IMG/VR virus record: IMGVR_UViG_3300013014_000078 | Coordinates: 1 to 33,938 of that record | From: a virus | Reading direction: 5' to 3' (one strand) | DNA length: 33,938 nt | In this document: positions 1-8,968 of the stretch, one piece after another | Layout of the letters: every line of letters starts with the position of its first letter | Numbering within the stretch: the stretch's first letter is position 1 | Notes under the pieces: generated by a model | What the model was told of the DNA's origin: nothing | What the model saw: the letters and a program-made list of their open reading frames with translations, nothing else | Database searches by the model: none | Made by a program: the position numbers and the translations under genes

Positions 1-3000
1 CATCCACTGTGGGTCACGAAGAATTGTGTTAATGGTTTGCATACGGTAAATCCACTTGCCCTTGTCAACGCTATAGAAGTCAGCAGCCCAATCTTTATTA
101 GTGGCTGCTAATTGCTGTGTATACGCCTGCTTAGCAAGATTAAGTTCTTCGGCACCACGCTCTGAATATGAAGTGTAACCTTGTGCAAATAGTTGCTGGT
201 CAAGGTAATCCATAGCCTTGCGGTAATCAATCCAACCCATTTTCTTTTGAGCATCTTGCTTAAGAAGTGAAGGGTCACGCTGCCCACGGAAGTTTGTGGT
301 TGAACCAGGAACTGGAGAGTTACGCATCTGCCATTGGTAGGCTGCTTGGCTAAAGTCATACTTGCCATCTGGGTCATTGACTAGGAAGCCAATCATCTCA
401 GGTGTAGTGCTACCAATCTTTGAAATTAAACCATTATACTTTTTAAGGTTAGCAACTGCAGCCTGTGTAGCGTCTACGCCAGTGTTGTTAAGTGATGCTG
501 AAATTGTAGCCTCACCCATTTCTGGATACATCTGTAAGAACAAGGCATCTGCTTGAGCACCATAAGCCTGTTGTAGTTTACGGTATTGCTGTGTATACCA
601 ACCCAATGGTGAGTCGTATTGTGCAGCAAATGGAAGCACAAGGTTAGACAAAGCCTTGACCTTATACATGTTATTTGTAAGGTCATTTATTTCTTTAAAT
701 GTAGGTTCAGTCTCACGCTCGCCTAGGCGATACTTGATTAGTTCATAACGGTAAACAGTATTAAATGTTCTTGACCATGAACCATCACGAGTTACTGACC
801 ATAGTTGTGCAGCCTTTTGCAAAGCAGGTGGCAATAATGTTTTCATTGGAGAATCTGCTGCTCCGTATGGAATAACCTGTCTAAGGATTCCTTCCAAATC
901 AGGGCGCATAATTTCCAGATACTGAGCAGGAATAGCAACTACTGGACCAAAGCCAGGATGCACTTCACCTTGGAACATAACATCAAGTGAGCGTATAGGA
1001 ATACTTACTTGACTTCCAGCACTACGAATAGCAGCAGCCAAACCTTTACCACCAGGAACTGCCTCCATTGTTTTCATGAAAGACTCTGGCATAGGCAAAA
1101 CTAATTTACTATCGTAACTAAAATCAGTTGATGGGTTTCCATCTTTGTCAACATAGTTGTTCTGGTTGCTAAGAGAGGAAGTTATCTGACCAGCCCTTGC
1201 GATTGCTGCTGGGTTATCCTTTGAAAGAACAGACCAACGGCGCATGGTGTTTTCCCAAGCGTTGAAGAACGGCATAAGGTAACGCATCTTTTCACCAGCG
1301 TATGACTTACGCATAATTGTGAATAGAGTCTTGTTAACTTCTCTACGAGCACTTTCTACTGCATCTTTGCGTAAAGCGTTAATCTCATCGAGCGTAAGTT
1401 CAGCATTTGGGTCAGCCATTTTTGAGCGCTTAAGTGAAAGAGCAATGTCTCCACGCTGTCTCATCTCTGCACGATATACAGCACGAGCCAGTGGGTGACG
1501 GGCAAATGTTGTTTCAGGCAAAGAACCTAAGAAGTAGAAAGCCTTTTGCACAAACGACTGTGCTGCACCAGATACGCCTGAGACTCCAGGTGCTTGTGGA
1601 ATTACGCTACCAATAATATCTGGCATTGCTGGCTGGTCTGCAAAGTGTGTGCGAAGATACATTTCATCAATAAGATTATTTCTAAACGCTTCTTGAATTT
1701 CAACATCTGGAAGGTAACGAGCATAAGAAGAATACAGGTTTCCTACAAATTCTTCGGCATCTGTGCCTACATTGAGGCGCTCGCTTGGAACCTTGAAACC
1801 TCTATCATCAATACTCATTTTGGCTGCATACGCTTTACCTTCATCGGTTGTGCGTAACCATCTAACAACTTGTTCTGGAGTTTGGTTGTCTAAAAACTTT
1901 TGAATAATTGGGTCAATCTTGTTTTCATTTGGTGAACGCCATAGGTTGTTAAGGTAGTTGGCATAGCCAGTAAAGTAGCGTGGGTCACTAGAAGATAAAC
2001 GGATTTCTTCCATACCACCATAACGAGCAGTAAATAATTGAGATGGAGCATCTGCCATTAACTTATAGGTGTCAGCGTTATCGGTGCGCTGCATGAGAAT
2101 ATCTCCCAATTCACCTTCGGCTGCATCAGGATGCACAATAACTGTTCCATCATAAAGTCTTTGCTTATACATGCCAGTGCCAACTCGTGCCTTAGGAGCG
2201 TTTAAACGAGTTTCTTCTACAACACGAGCATCAAGTCGTTGCATAAGATTTTCGTGCTTTGCCTTAGTAAGTGCGCCTCTATCCGCTAATTCACGGACAA
2301 GGTTTACTACTCCATCGGCGGGGTATTTACCGTCTGCGATGAGGTCTGCGAGTTCGCTTGTGCTCTGGCTATAACTTGGTCGGCTAAATCCTCTGCGAAC
2401 GCTCTGCGTTCCGCTGGTGACATCTGCTGCACTGGCTTTTCTGACTTGACCCAATGCAAACCCTGCGCTTGCTCCTTCATCGCCTGTTCCTCCTGTGTTA
2501 ATAAAGGCATTGTCCATATCGCCTTGTGAGATTCTATCAAGGTCAGCGACTGCTTGCTGGTTACGAGAGGTGCCAATCTTAATTGCTTGAGCACGGTCTT
2601 TAATAACATTAACAGGCTCAGCCCAAATGGTTAGAACGCCATTGTCGTTAGGTGCAATCCATGTTCCAAAGTGGTCAGCGCCTTCAAATTTATTGAGGTT
2701 ATCTTCAATGTGTTGAATCAATGATTCACGAGCAGCAGCAGAATCAGCAATAGCATCATCAAGTGGAAGTTGCCAAGTAGCACCACGAACGGCTACTGAA
2801 TATCCAGCACGAGGCACGGCTCCTGTTTGAAGTCCAAATGTTCCACCCTTGTTATCAATGGTAGAACGAAGTATGTCCATAATACGAGATTCATCTTTAC
2901 GAAGTGCCTCGGTGTTACGGATAGTTTCAATACGCTTACGAGCAAGGTCTGCTGCTGGGTCCTGTGTAGCAGTCTGAACCATCTTAGGGTCAACAAGAAC

Positions 3001-6000
3001 TGTTGCACGACCATTAGCCTTGGTATCAGGAAGGGTTAACTTACCAACATTGTTGTTACGCATCCACTCAAGAAGTTCTTTTTCTTTACCCTTCCATGAG
3101 TCTGGCTTGCGAGCATCAATACCAAGTGCTTTAAGTTCTGGGTAGTCGTTTAAACCTAAGCGAACTCGTGAACCTGTAAATGTGCGTAGGTCAACAGATG
3201 TGCCGTATACCTTAGAGGTAACAACTTGTCCCTGGTTGCCTGGCTTGACAATGCGGAACTGTCCTTCAACTAGCAACTTTTGTGAAATTGAATCAGGCTC
3301 AATAGAACGCCATGAACCAGTCTGTGGGTTAAGAAGTTCTACACGATTGCCATTAGCAATGCTGTTACGGAAACCATCACGCATATCAGAAGCAATAGTT
3401 TGTAAACCTTTAGATGCGGGAACTTTTGGAGCCTTCTTTGGAAGGATGGCTTCAACAACAACCTTAATTGCTGTTTTACCTTCTGGGTCAGGTTGGCTAC
3501 GAGATACAATTTTAAACTTACTTCCAGGTGGAAGCAAAACTTCTGCCTCTGTTTGAGCATCTCGCCACTCACTGCGCCTTTTAATAAACGCATCACGAGC
3601 AGCAAAATCATCATAAGTGCTTTTAATATCTAAACCAGGGTGACCCTTTGGTAATTTAATTTCAAGATAAAAATTACGAGATGTAGGTATGTCAGCATTT
3701 TTACTTGTAGCAACAAATCCTGGTTCATCAACAATGCCACCAACTGGTGTTCTGTAAAAAGCCATGTTGTCTGTAATGCGATAAACTTTTGTTGGCTTGT
3801 TAATTACAGAGCGTTTAATAGTGCGTTCTAATTGCTTTACCCATTGCCGAGAAGCGGGATTTAATTGTTCTAATTCACCAGTAATCTCATCCCAAGATTG
3901 TCCTCGTAAAATATTTTGTTCAATACCAGCAACACCAAGCACCCATTGTGTTACATTTTCAAATTCACTTGCTGGCATTTGGGCAAATACTTCTGGTGTT
4001 CCAATATCTGCGCCAGGAGCAAGTTCAATGTTGCGAGGTAAACGACCAGCACGCCCAGTAAGGCGCTCTTGGATTCGTGCTGCAGAAATAATCTTTATAT
4101 CTGCTTCGGCATAGCGGTTTGCTATGTCATCAGAATAAGTCATCGCTAATGGGCGGTTAGGGTTTAATCCAGTAAGACCCGTTGGTGAACCATGGTGGAG
4201 AATTTCTCCAGTGCGGTAAGAAGAAATCTCAAGAAACTCAAGAGCCTGTTCTTCTGTTAACTTACCTCGTTTAAACGCAAGTTCAATGGCTTCCATTTGA
4301 GAATCAATTTCTTGATTCATGCTTTGAAGTTGAGCACGCTCTCTTTGAACAATTGCCATCTCATTACGAACTGCTACTGAATCTTCACGAATACCTTTTT
4401 TAACAAGGTTCTTATCTGTGAGTCTTTCGATGCCAATGATGCGGTTGTCATACCAGTTCTTTATACTTTCCTTGTTTATATCAGCAGCAGCAACAAGTCC
4501 ATATCCTTTTGCAAGAATAGACATAGTTGCTTCTGCGTTGTTACGCACTGTATAACCAAGGCGGAGAAGAACAGAAGCCTTCCACACATCGTTAAGTAAG
4601 CCCATAATATAACGGTTAACATCTGGGTCAACAATACCTTGGTTACCTTCAATAGCCTGAATTAAACCTTTGTTCTCTGTAAGAACACGGGCATAGTTTT
4701 CAAGGTCAACCATTGGCTTAGCGTTAATACCTTGGCGCTCAGCATAAGGAATCTTAAGAATAACATCATCATTAGTCATTAGATATTTACGGTCACGAAT
4801 TGACTCTAAAGCAACTTTACGGCGACCTTTATATGCGTTCCAAATAATTGTAGCAGTTTCATCTGAAATACCTAGGCTTTTGTTAATTTGCATAACAGCC
4901 AAATCTTCAAAAGATTCTGCTACAACACCACGAGCCTCAGGAACATCTCCTGCTTTAATAAACAAGTCATAGTGTTCGGCAATAGTTACATTTGCTGAGT
5001 CACCAACAAGTCTACGCAACATCCCACCAAATGCTTTAATTTCATTAAATGAATCTGAATCGTTGTTGTTAAACCAACCAGCAGGGCGCTCGCCTGCCCA
5101 TCGTTCAGCAAAATTAACTACTGCAACTAATGGGTGATATTTAGTTGGTTGGAAAAGTCCAATAGTTGGGTATGCAGTTGGGGAAGGTTGTTCTCCCAAA
5201 GCCCGTGCTGTCTTGCGTTCAGCCTCACGGATTGCACCCTTTTGAGCCATTGATGTTCCAAAGGTGCGCTTAGTTAAATCAGCGGTTTTATCACCTGAGA
5301 ACTTAGTTAAATACTGAATATACGGGTCCTCGTCAGCAAGTTTAACTAAAGCATCTGCTGCATCTAATTTATTTAAATCTGTAACAATGCCGTTGGTTGG
5401 TATGTTATCTATAATCTGTTTGTCTAGTTCAGATACTGGCTTTAATTTATCCATAACAAACGCTAAGTCTTTACGCTTATCAACAAGACGAACCATTGCT
5501 TCTGTGTCTTTGTTTGAAATAGCAAGTAATGTATCTGCAACATCATCTACGGTTTTTGCTTCACCAAGTAAATATGACATCGTATCTGCATCGTTAGATG
5601 CAGCAATCATTGGGTGATTGCGGATAGTTCTTGAGTTATTAGCAGCAAACCACTCAAGAGTGCTGTTTAAACTGCCTTCAATATTACGACCTGCATCAAT
5701 TTTTGCAGCCAAAGTTGCAGGAGAAATAATTGTTACGCCTCTTATAGGCTTTGGTAAGAATAAATCTTTAGCCAATTGCGAAGCATTAGCATCTACACCA
5801 CCTAGTGGTTGTGTAACTAGGGCTTTACGAGCAAGACCTGCAGCCTTGCCTATCTTGCCAAGTGGGTCAGTTACTGTTGTAAAGAAGGTGTCATAGGCAC
5901 CTGATATGGTGCGATAACGCCAGTTGGTATCAAAGATTTCACGGTCATTGGCATCAAAGATATTAAAATCGCCACGAAGTTCACTGTAGGTTGGGTCAAA

Positions 6001-6387
6001 GCGTGATTGCATATAAGCAATTGCTTGTCCTGCTGAAATTTCTTTGCGTTGTTTAAACGCTTCTTGAAAATTACCTGTAGCAACACCAGTAATAGCAGCC
6101 GATAGTGGCTCACGGATTGCTGTGCCACCAGCCTCATAAGATGCTTGAAAGACTGGAAGAACTGCCTTACTTAATACAGCACCGCCTACTTTGCGAGGTA
6201 TATATGTTGCACCTGCAGTAGTTGCTTTAAATGTATTTCCAAGTAACTGAAAGGCATCGCCTGCCCAGTTCTTGTCATTAGTGGTAACAGAAGCAAGGTC
6301 AGACATTGCAGAAGCCCAGCCAATGTCATTACCAAAGTCTTTTACTGACTTCTCTGCCCAATTACCAATGTTGTCTAGGAACCCCAT
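1..6387 (-). CDS. Giant virion-associated polyvalent-type protein with ADP-ribosyltransferase domain(s), partial
   Basis: One uninterrupted minus-strand frame runs from an ATG at 6387 to the left edge of the window: at least 2129 residues, C-terminus missing. The ATG overlaps the upstream stop (TAATG). Around residues 868-950 there is an ADP-ribosyltransferase pattern: an Arg in VYRITD (about 868), FVATSKN (about 890) in the place of the STS strand, and TEAEVLLPPGSKFKIV (about 944-959), whose E-x-E precedes the typical LLPPG strand. A second, weaker stretch at about 728-755 (HHGSPTGL, then PLAMTYS and ANRYA) resembles the H-Y type of ART fold. FFNAWENTMRRW (about 1705) and a long helical tail follow. 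Its place after terminase and portal suggests a protein packaged in the head and ejected with DNA. Phage large polyvalent proteins are known to carry such effector domains. Virion location and activity are inferred. Confidence 0.8.
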   Translation of the reverse strand, partial: MGFLDNIGNWAEKSVKDFGNDIGWASAMSDLASVTTNDKNWAGDAFQLLGNTFKATTAGATYIPRKVGGAVLSKAVLPVFQASYEAGGTAIREPLSAAITGVATGNFQEAFKQRKEISAGQAIAYMQSRFDPTYSELRGDFNIFDANDREIFDTNWRYRTISGAYDTFFTTVTDPLGKIGKAAGLARKALVTQPLGGVDANASQLAKDLFLPKPIRGVTIISPATLAAKIDAGRNIEGSLNSTLEWFAANNSRTIRNHPMIAASNDADTMSYLLGEAKTVDDVADTLLAISNKDTEAMVRLVDKRKDLAFVMDKLKPVSELDKQIIDNIPTNGIVTDLNKLDAADALVKLADEDPYIQYLTKFSGDKTADLTKRTFGTSMAQKGAIREAERKTARALGEQPSPTAYPTIGLFQPTKYHPLVAVVNFAERWAGERPAGWFNNNDSDSFNEIKAFGGMLRRLVGDSANVTIAEHYDLFIKAGDVPEARGVVAESFEDLAVMQINKSLGISDETATIIWNAYKGRRKVALESIRDRKYLMTNDDVILKIPYAERQGINAKPMVDLENYARVLTENKGLIQAIEGNQGIVDPDVNRYIMGLLNDVWKASVLLRLGYTVRNNAEATMSILAKGYGLVAAADINKESIKNWYDNRIIGIERLTDKNLVKKGIREDSVAVRNEMAIVQRERAQLQSMNQEIDSQMEAIELAFKRGKLTEEQALEFLEISSYRTGEILHHGSPTGLTGLNPNRPLAMTYSDDIANRYAEADIKIISAARIQERLTGRAGRLPRNIELAPGADIGTPEVFAQMPASEFENVTQWVLGVAGIEQNILRGQSWDEITGELEQLNPASRQWVKQLERTIKRSVINKPTKVYRITDNMAFYRTPVGGIVDEPGFVATSKNADIPTSRNFYLEIKLPKGHPGLDIKSTYDDFAARDAFIKRRSEWRDAQTEAEVLLPPGSKFKIVSRSQPDPEGKTAIKVVVEAILPKKAPKVPASKGLQTIASDMRDGFRNSIANGNRVELLNPQTGSWRSIEPDSISQKLLVEGQFRIVKPGNQGQVVTSKVYGTSVDLRTFTGSRVRLGLNDYPELKALGIDARKPDSWKGKEKELLEWMRNNNVGKLTLPDTKANGRATVLVDPKMVQTATQDPAADLARKRIETIRNTEALRKDESRIMDILRSTIDNKGGTFGLQTGAVPRAGYSVAVRGATWQLPLDDAIADSAAARESLIQHIEDNLNKFEGADHFGTWIAPNDNGVLTIWAEPVNVIKDRAQAIKIGTSRNQQAVADLDRISQGDMDNAFINTGGTGDEGASAGFALGQVRKASAADVTSGTQSVRRGFSRPSYSQSTSELADLIADGKYPADGVVNLVRELADRGALTKAKHENLMQRLDARVVEETRLNAPKARVGTGMYKQRLYDGTVIVHPDAAEGELGDILMQRTDNADTYKLMADAPSQLFTARYGGMEEIRLSSSDPRYFTGYANYLNNLWRSPNENKIDPIIQKFLDNQTPEQVVRWLRTTDEGKAYAAKMSIDDRGFKVPSERLNVGTDAEEFVGNLYSSYARYLPDVEIQEAFRNNLIDEMYLRTHFADQPAMPDIIGSVIPQAPGVSGVSGAAQSFVQKAFYFLGSLPETTFARHPLARAVYRAEMRQRGDIALSLKRSKMADPNAELTLDEINALRKDAVESARREVNKTLFTIMRKSYAGEKMRYLMPFFNAWENTMRRWSVLSKDNPAAIARAGQITSSLSNQNNYVDKDGNPSTDFSYDSKLVLPMPESFMKTMEAVPGGKGLAAAIRSAGSQVSIPIRSLDVMFQGEVHPGFGPVVAIPAQYLEIMRPDLEGILRQVIPYGAADSPMKTLLPPALQKAAQLWSVTRDGSWSRTFNTVYRYELIKYRLGERETEPTFKEINDLTNNMYKVKALSNLVLPFAAQYDSPLGWYTQQYRKLQQAYGAQADALFLQMYPEMGEATISASLNNTGVDATQAAVANLKKYNGLISKIGSTTPEMIGFLVNDPDGKYDFSQAAYQWQMRNSPVPGSTTNFRGQRDPSLLKQDAQKKMGWIDYRKAMDYLDQQLFAQGYTSYSERGAEELNLAKQAYTQQLAATNKDWAADFYSVDKGKWIYRMQTINTILRDPQWM

Positions 6388-6860
6388 TAAAGAACGCTCC
6401 GCAAATAACGAACATAGTTGCGGAAGGCGTTAGATGCGGATGGGGATTCAGCAAGAATAGCAAGTGTTGGTAATGCTTGAACCATACGCTGACGGTCCTC
6501 TGTATTTAGAGTTGATTCATTAGCATACATAACTTCGCTACCTGCACCTGGAGTTCCCATGTCAATACCAGTAGTTACTGGTTCATCTGGGCGGTCTGTT
6601 GGTGCATCTAACGGTGTCAAAGATTGACCTGATGGTGCTCGTTGTGGGCGACCTTGTGATGGAGACATTGGCATTGTAGGAGATGCGTTCATTGCAGCAG
6701 ATGTTTGTAATTCCATCATTGCTTGGTTATCACCATACTCGCCACCTGTCATAGCCTTTGCGCCTTGGGTGCCTGCATTTCCACTGCCACCAGTTGCTGA
6801 AACAGCATAGTTATTCTGTGAAGCAGTTGGGCGATTACCGCCACGGTTTTCTACCGCCAT
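6387..6860 (-). CDS. Low-complexity virion-region protein, function unknown
   Basis: About 157 residues. I start it at the second ATG (6860, MAVENRGG) because AAAGGAG lies six bases upstream of it, whereas an ATG six bases earlier would touch the ribosome site. The first 110 residues are rich in Gly, Ala, Ser, Pro, Met and Gln and look disordered; the last 45 (from TLNTEDRQRMVQALPTLAIL) look helical. No known domain is recognised. It lies between the portal-side small gene and the giant gene and shares one base with the latter, so it is probably co-translated with it. A scaffold or internal head protein is possible, but nothing in the sequence proves that. Confidence 0.75.
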   Translation of the reverse strand: MAVENRGGNRPTASQNNYAVSATGGSGNAGTQGAKAMTGGEYGDNQAMMELQTSAAMNASPTMPMSPSQGRPQRAPSGQSLTPLDAPTDRPDEPVTTGIDMGTPGAGSEVMYANESTLNTEDRQRMVQALPTLAILAESPSASNAFRNYVRYLRSVL

Positions 6861-6900
6861 GTGCATCTCCTTTCCAATTAAGGTCAGTGTTTAAAGTTAG

Positions 6901-6923
6901 TGAGCAGTTTAAAATCTTGCTCA
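6901..6923. terminator. Intergenic hairpin with TGAGCA/TGCTCA arms
   Basis: Perfect 6-bp arms TGAGCA and TGCTCA enclose an 11-base loop that begins GTTTAAAA. It lies in the 73-base gap between two minus-strand genes. The same arms with the same loop length occur at 26716-26738. Here no strong U-run follows on the minus strand, so termination would be weak; a processing or attenuation hairpin is the alternative. Confidence 0.45.
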
Positions 6924-6933
6924 GGATTAAGAA

Positions 6934-7125
6934 TTACTTTGAACCGCGTGTTCCTGATGGTTGCTTTGTAAGCATTGTTACGGATGCGCCAGGCTTTGAA
7001 GCCTTTGGCATACCAGTGTTCTTTGGAGCCTGAACATTTGCTTTTCCTGCACCACCTTGATTAGCAGGCTTCTTTGCCTTACCAGGTTGCGGCTTTGGAT
7101 AGTTCGCTGTGCTTGTATTTGCCAT
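6934..7125 (-). CDS. Small basic Pro/Lys/Gly-rich protein
   Basis: 63 residues starting MANTSTANYPKPQPGKAKK, preceded by a strong GGAGG ribosome site about seven bases upstream of ATG 7125. It is rich in Lys, Pro, Gly and Ala with no Cys or membrane segment, and probably disordered. It follows the portal gene by 16 bases in the same direction. I do not recognise a family. Short basic proteins next to portals are often structural or DNA-associated, but that is only context here. Confidence 0.7.
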   Translation of the reverse strand: MANTSTANYPKPQPGKAKKPANQGGAGKANVQAPKNTGMPKASKPGASVTMLTKQPSGTRGSK

Positions 7126-7141
7126 GGTTTACCCTCCTTCC

Positions 7142-8956
7142 CTAGATAGGTAGTCGTCTAGCGACTGTTGCTTGTAGATTAGGTTCACCACGAGCACCAA
7201 GAGATGCAAGCAATGACTGAACATCTGGTCTACCGCCTGGAGCGATTTGTCCTGGAGCGATGCCTTGCATACGCCCTGTTTCGCTTAAGCCCATTGGAAG
7301 TTGCCCGCCACCTGCTGCGCTCTCTCCTGGCATGCCCATAGATTCGGGACTTACTGCGCCAGGGGCTGCAGCAGGTGCGGGATTCTCAGGTTGAAACGCA
7401 TCTTGGATTGCTATTTCAATAGCAGTTCCCTTTTGGCGTTCGCTAATAACATACGAAAGTTTGCGTAGGATGTCGGATGGGTCTTGTCCTTGGCTTGCAA
7501 GGGCTGGTATTGCTTGTGCGTATGAAGCAATTGCTTGTTTCATAGCATCACGGAGTTCTTCTGTCTCTACCTTTTGTTCTTCATTAGTTGCATTGAAGGA
7601 GAAAGGCATCTGTCGGCGTAGGAAGTCACGGGAAATCAACTTGTCACCTCGTGCTTGTAGTCCAAAGACCAGTGCACGGTTAGGGTCAAGTCCTGCCATT
7701 AAGCCATATTGAATATCTACGGTGTAATCACCAGCAATATCACGACTTGGCTTGTATTTAATGTCGTAAGGTGTTCCGTTATAGACACCTCGTAGTTGTT
7801 TTTCTTGGTCTTTAAAGATTTTTTCATCAACTTTAAGAGCCAGTCCTAACAATTCTGTAAAGGTGCGAGCAAACATTGCATGTGCAGTCTTGATTTGTGT
7901 ATCAAAACCACCCATGAGTGCTTTAACACCCTGACCTGTAATAATAGAAGCATCTGAATTACCAGTTCTTGCTTCTGGGAAGCGTGAGCCTAGGCGGAGT
8001 TCGTTTTCAAGAACTGATGACTGTGCGAACACATTAGAAGGAAGTTCAAGTGGGACTCTGCGAATTTCATTAGGCTTACTTGAACGCATAATTGCATCTG
8101 GTCCAAGGGCTAACTCCTGACTGTCAAGTGGCATAGCGATAGGCGCTTGCACTGATTTGGTTGCTGCTTCAAGTGAAAGCAATGCATAGCGTGCTTTAGC
8201 AACTTGAATAGCAAGAACATCATCAAACTGCCCACGAGATTGGTCATCAATTGACGGGCGCTTAACAACTCGAATCATGCACTCACCCATTAAATTGGGT
8301 GCTCTATCTAATACAAGATTGTTTCTATTAGGCATAAAGATTAAATCTTGGTCTTTATCGTGGAAACGAACAATCTCAGAGATAGTAGATGTGTTGTTTT
8401 TATCGTAAATTAAATGTGCTACTTCTGGATACTGAGCCATTAGTTCTTCTGTTGGCTTATTCATGCGCTGGAAGAACATAGTTACACGACCATAGCGGTC
8501 CATAACTGGGTAAGAACCTAGAGAATCAAAGAACTTAATGCGTGGCATGTTCTCATCAATATCAATTTCAACCTGTGCTGGAACAAATCCATAGGTTACA
8601 TAGCGGTCTGCAGCATTAAACATCTGTGATTGTAGGTCTGAGAAGTTAACAATACCGTTAACAATTTCGCCACGCTTATCTGCCTTCTTGCGTGCTGTCT
8701 CTGATGCCATTGATGTAGATGTGCATGAAAACGATGGTAGTGGAGCAATAACTTCTGATAAATCACGGGCAGCAATGTCAACCATATTTGCAACAATAGG
8801 GTTCTCGAAAGGACCGTCTGGAAAAAGGTCTGGGTAAACATCTCGCATCTTACCTTGTCGAACCATAAGAACTTGATTCATGCGTTGGTCACGGTCGTCA
8901 TACATACGGCGATAACGGTCATAATAGTTCTTTACTTCTTCAACTGATAGTGCCAT
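7142..8956 (-). CDS. Portal protein
   Basis: About 604 residues. I choose ATG 8956 (MALSVEEVKNYYDRYRRMYD) because AGGAGG lies five bases upstream; a GTG two codons earlier overlaps that site. The protein forms the dodecameric ring through which DNA enters and leaves the head. Support: position directly after the large terminase, length typical of portals, an N-terminal helical YYDRYRRMYDDRDQR stretch, a central PEARTGNSDASIITGQG region like the acidic/Ser-rich connector of phage portals, and a C-terminal Pro/Gly/Met-rich tail ending RRLPI. Twelve bases separate it from the terminase stop. No GTTTAAAC site lies in this gene or in the terminase. Confidence 0.85.
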   Translation of the reverse strand: MALSVEEVKNYYDRYRRMYDDRDQRMNQVLMVRQGKMRDVYPDLFPDGPFENPIVANMVDIAARDLSEVIAPLPSFSCTSTSMASETARKKADKRGEIVNGIVNFSDLQSQMFNAADRYVTYGFVPAQVEIDIDENMPRIKFFDSLGSYPVMDRYGRVTMFFQRMNKPTEELMAQYPEVAHLIYDKNNTSTISEIVRFHDKDQDLIFMPNRNNLVLDRAPNLMGECMIRVVKRPSIDDQSRGQFDDVLAIQVAKARYALLSLEAATKSVQAPIAMPLDSQELALGPDAIMRSSKPNEIRRVPLELPSNVFAQSSVLENELRLGSRFPEARTGNSDASIITGQGVKALMGGFDTQIKTAHAMFARTFTELLGLALKVDEKIFKDQEKQLRGVYNGTPYDIKYKPSRDIAGDYTVDIQYGLMAGLDPNRALVFGLQARGDKLISRDFLRRQMPFSFNATNEEQKVETEELRDAMKQAIASYAQAIPALASQGQDPSDILRKLSYVISERQKGTAIEIAIQDAFQPENPAPAAAPGAVSPESMGMPGESAAGGGQLPMGLSETGRMQGIAPGQIAPGGRPDVQSLLASLGARGEPNLQATVARRLPI

Positions 8957-8968
8957 GTTCACCTCCTA

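Noticed and set aside
3339-3614. Leu-rich minus-strand frame resembling a membrane protein
   Set aside because: It is an out-of-frame shadow of the giant virion gene, which is open throughout and contains the ART motif here.
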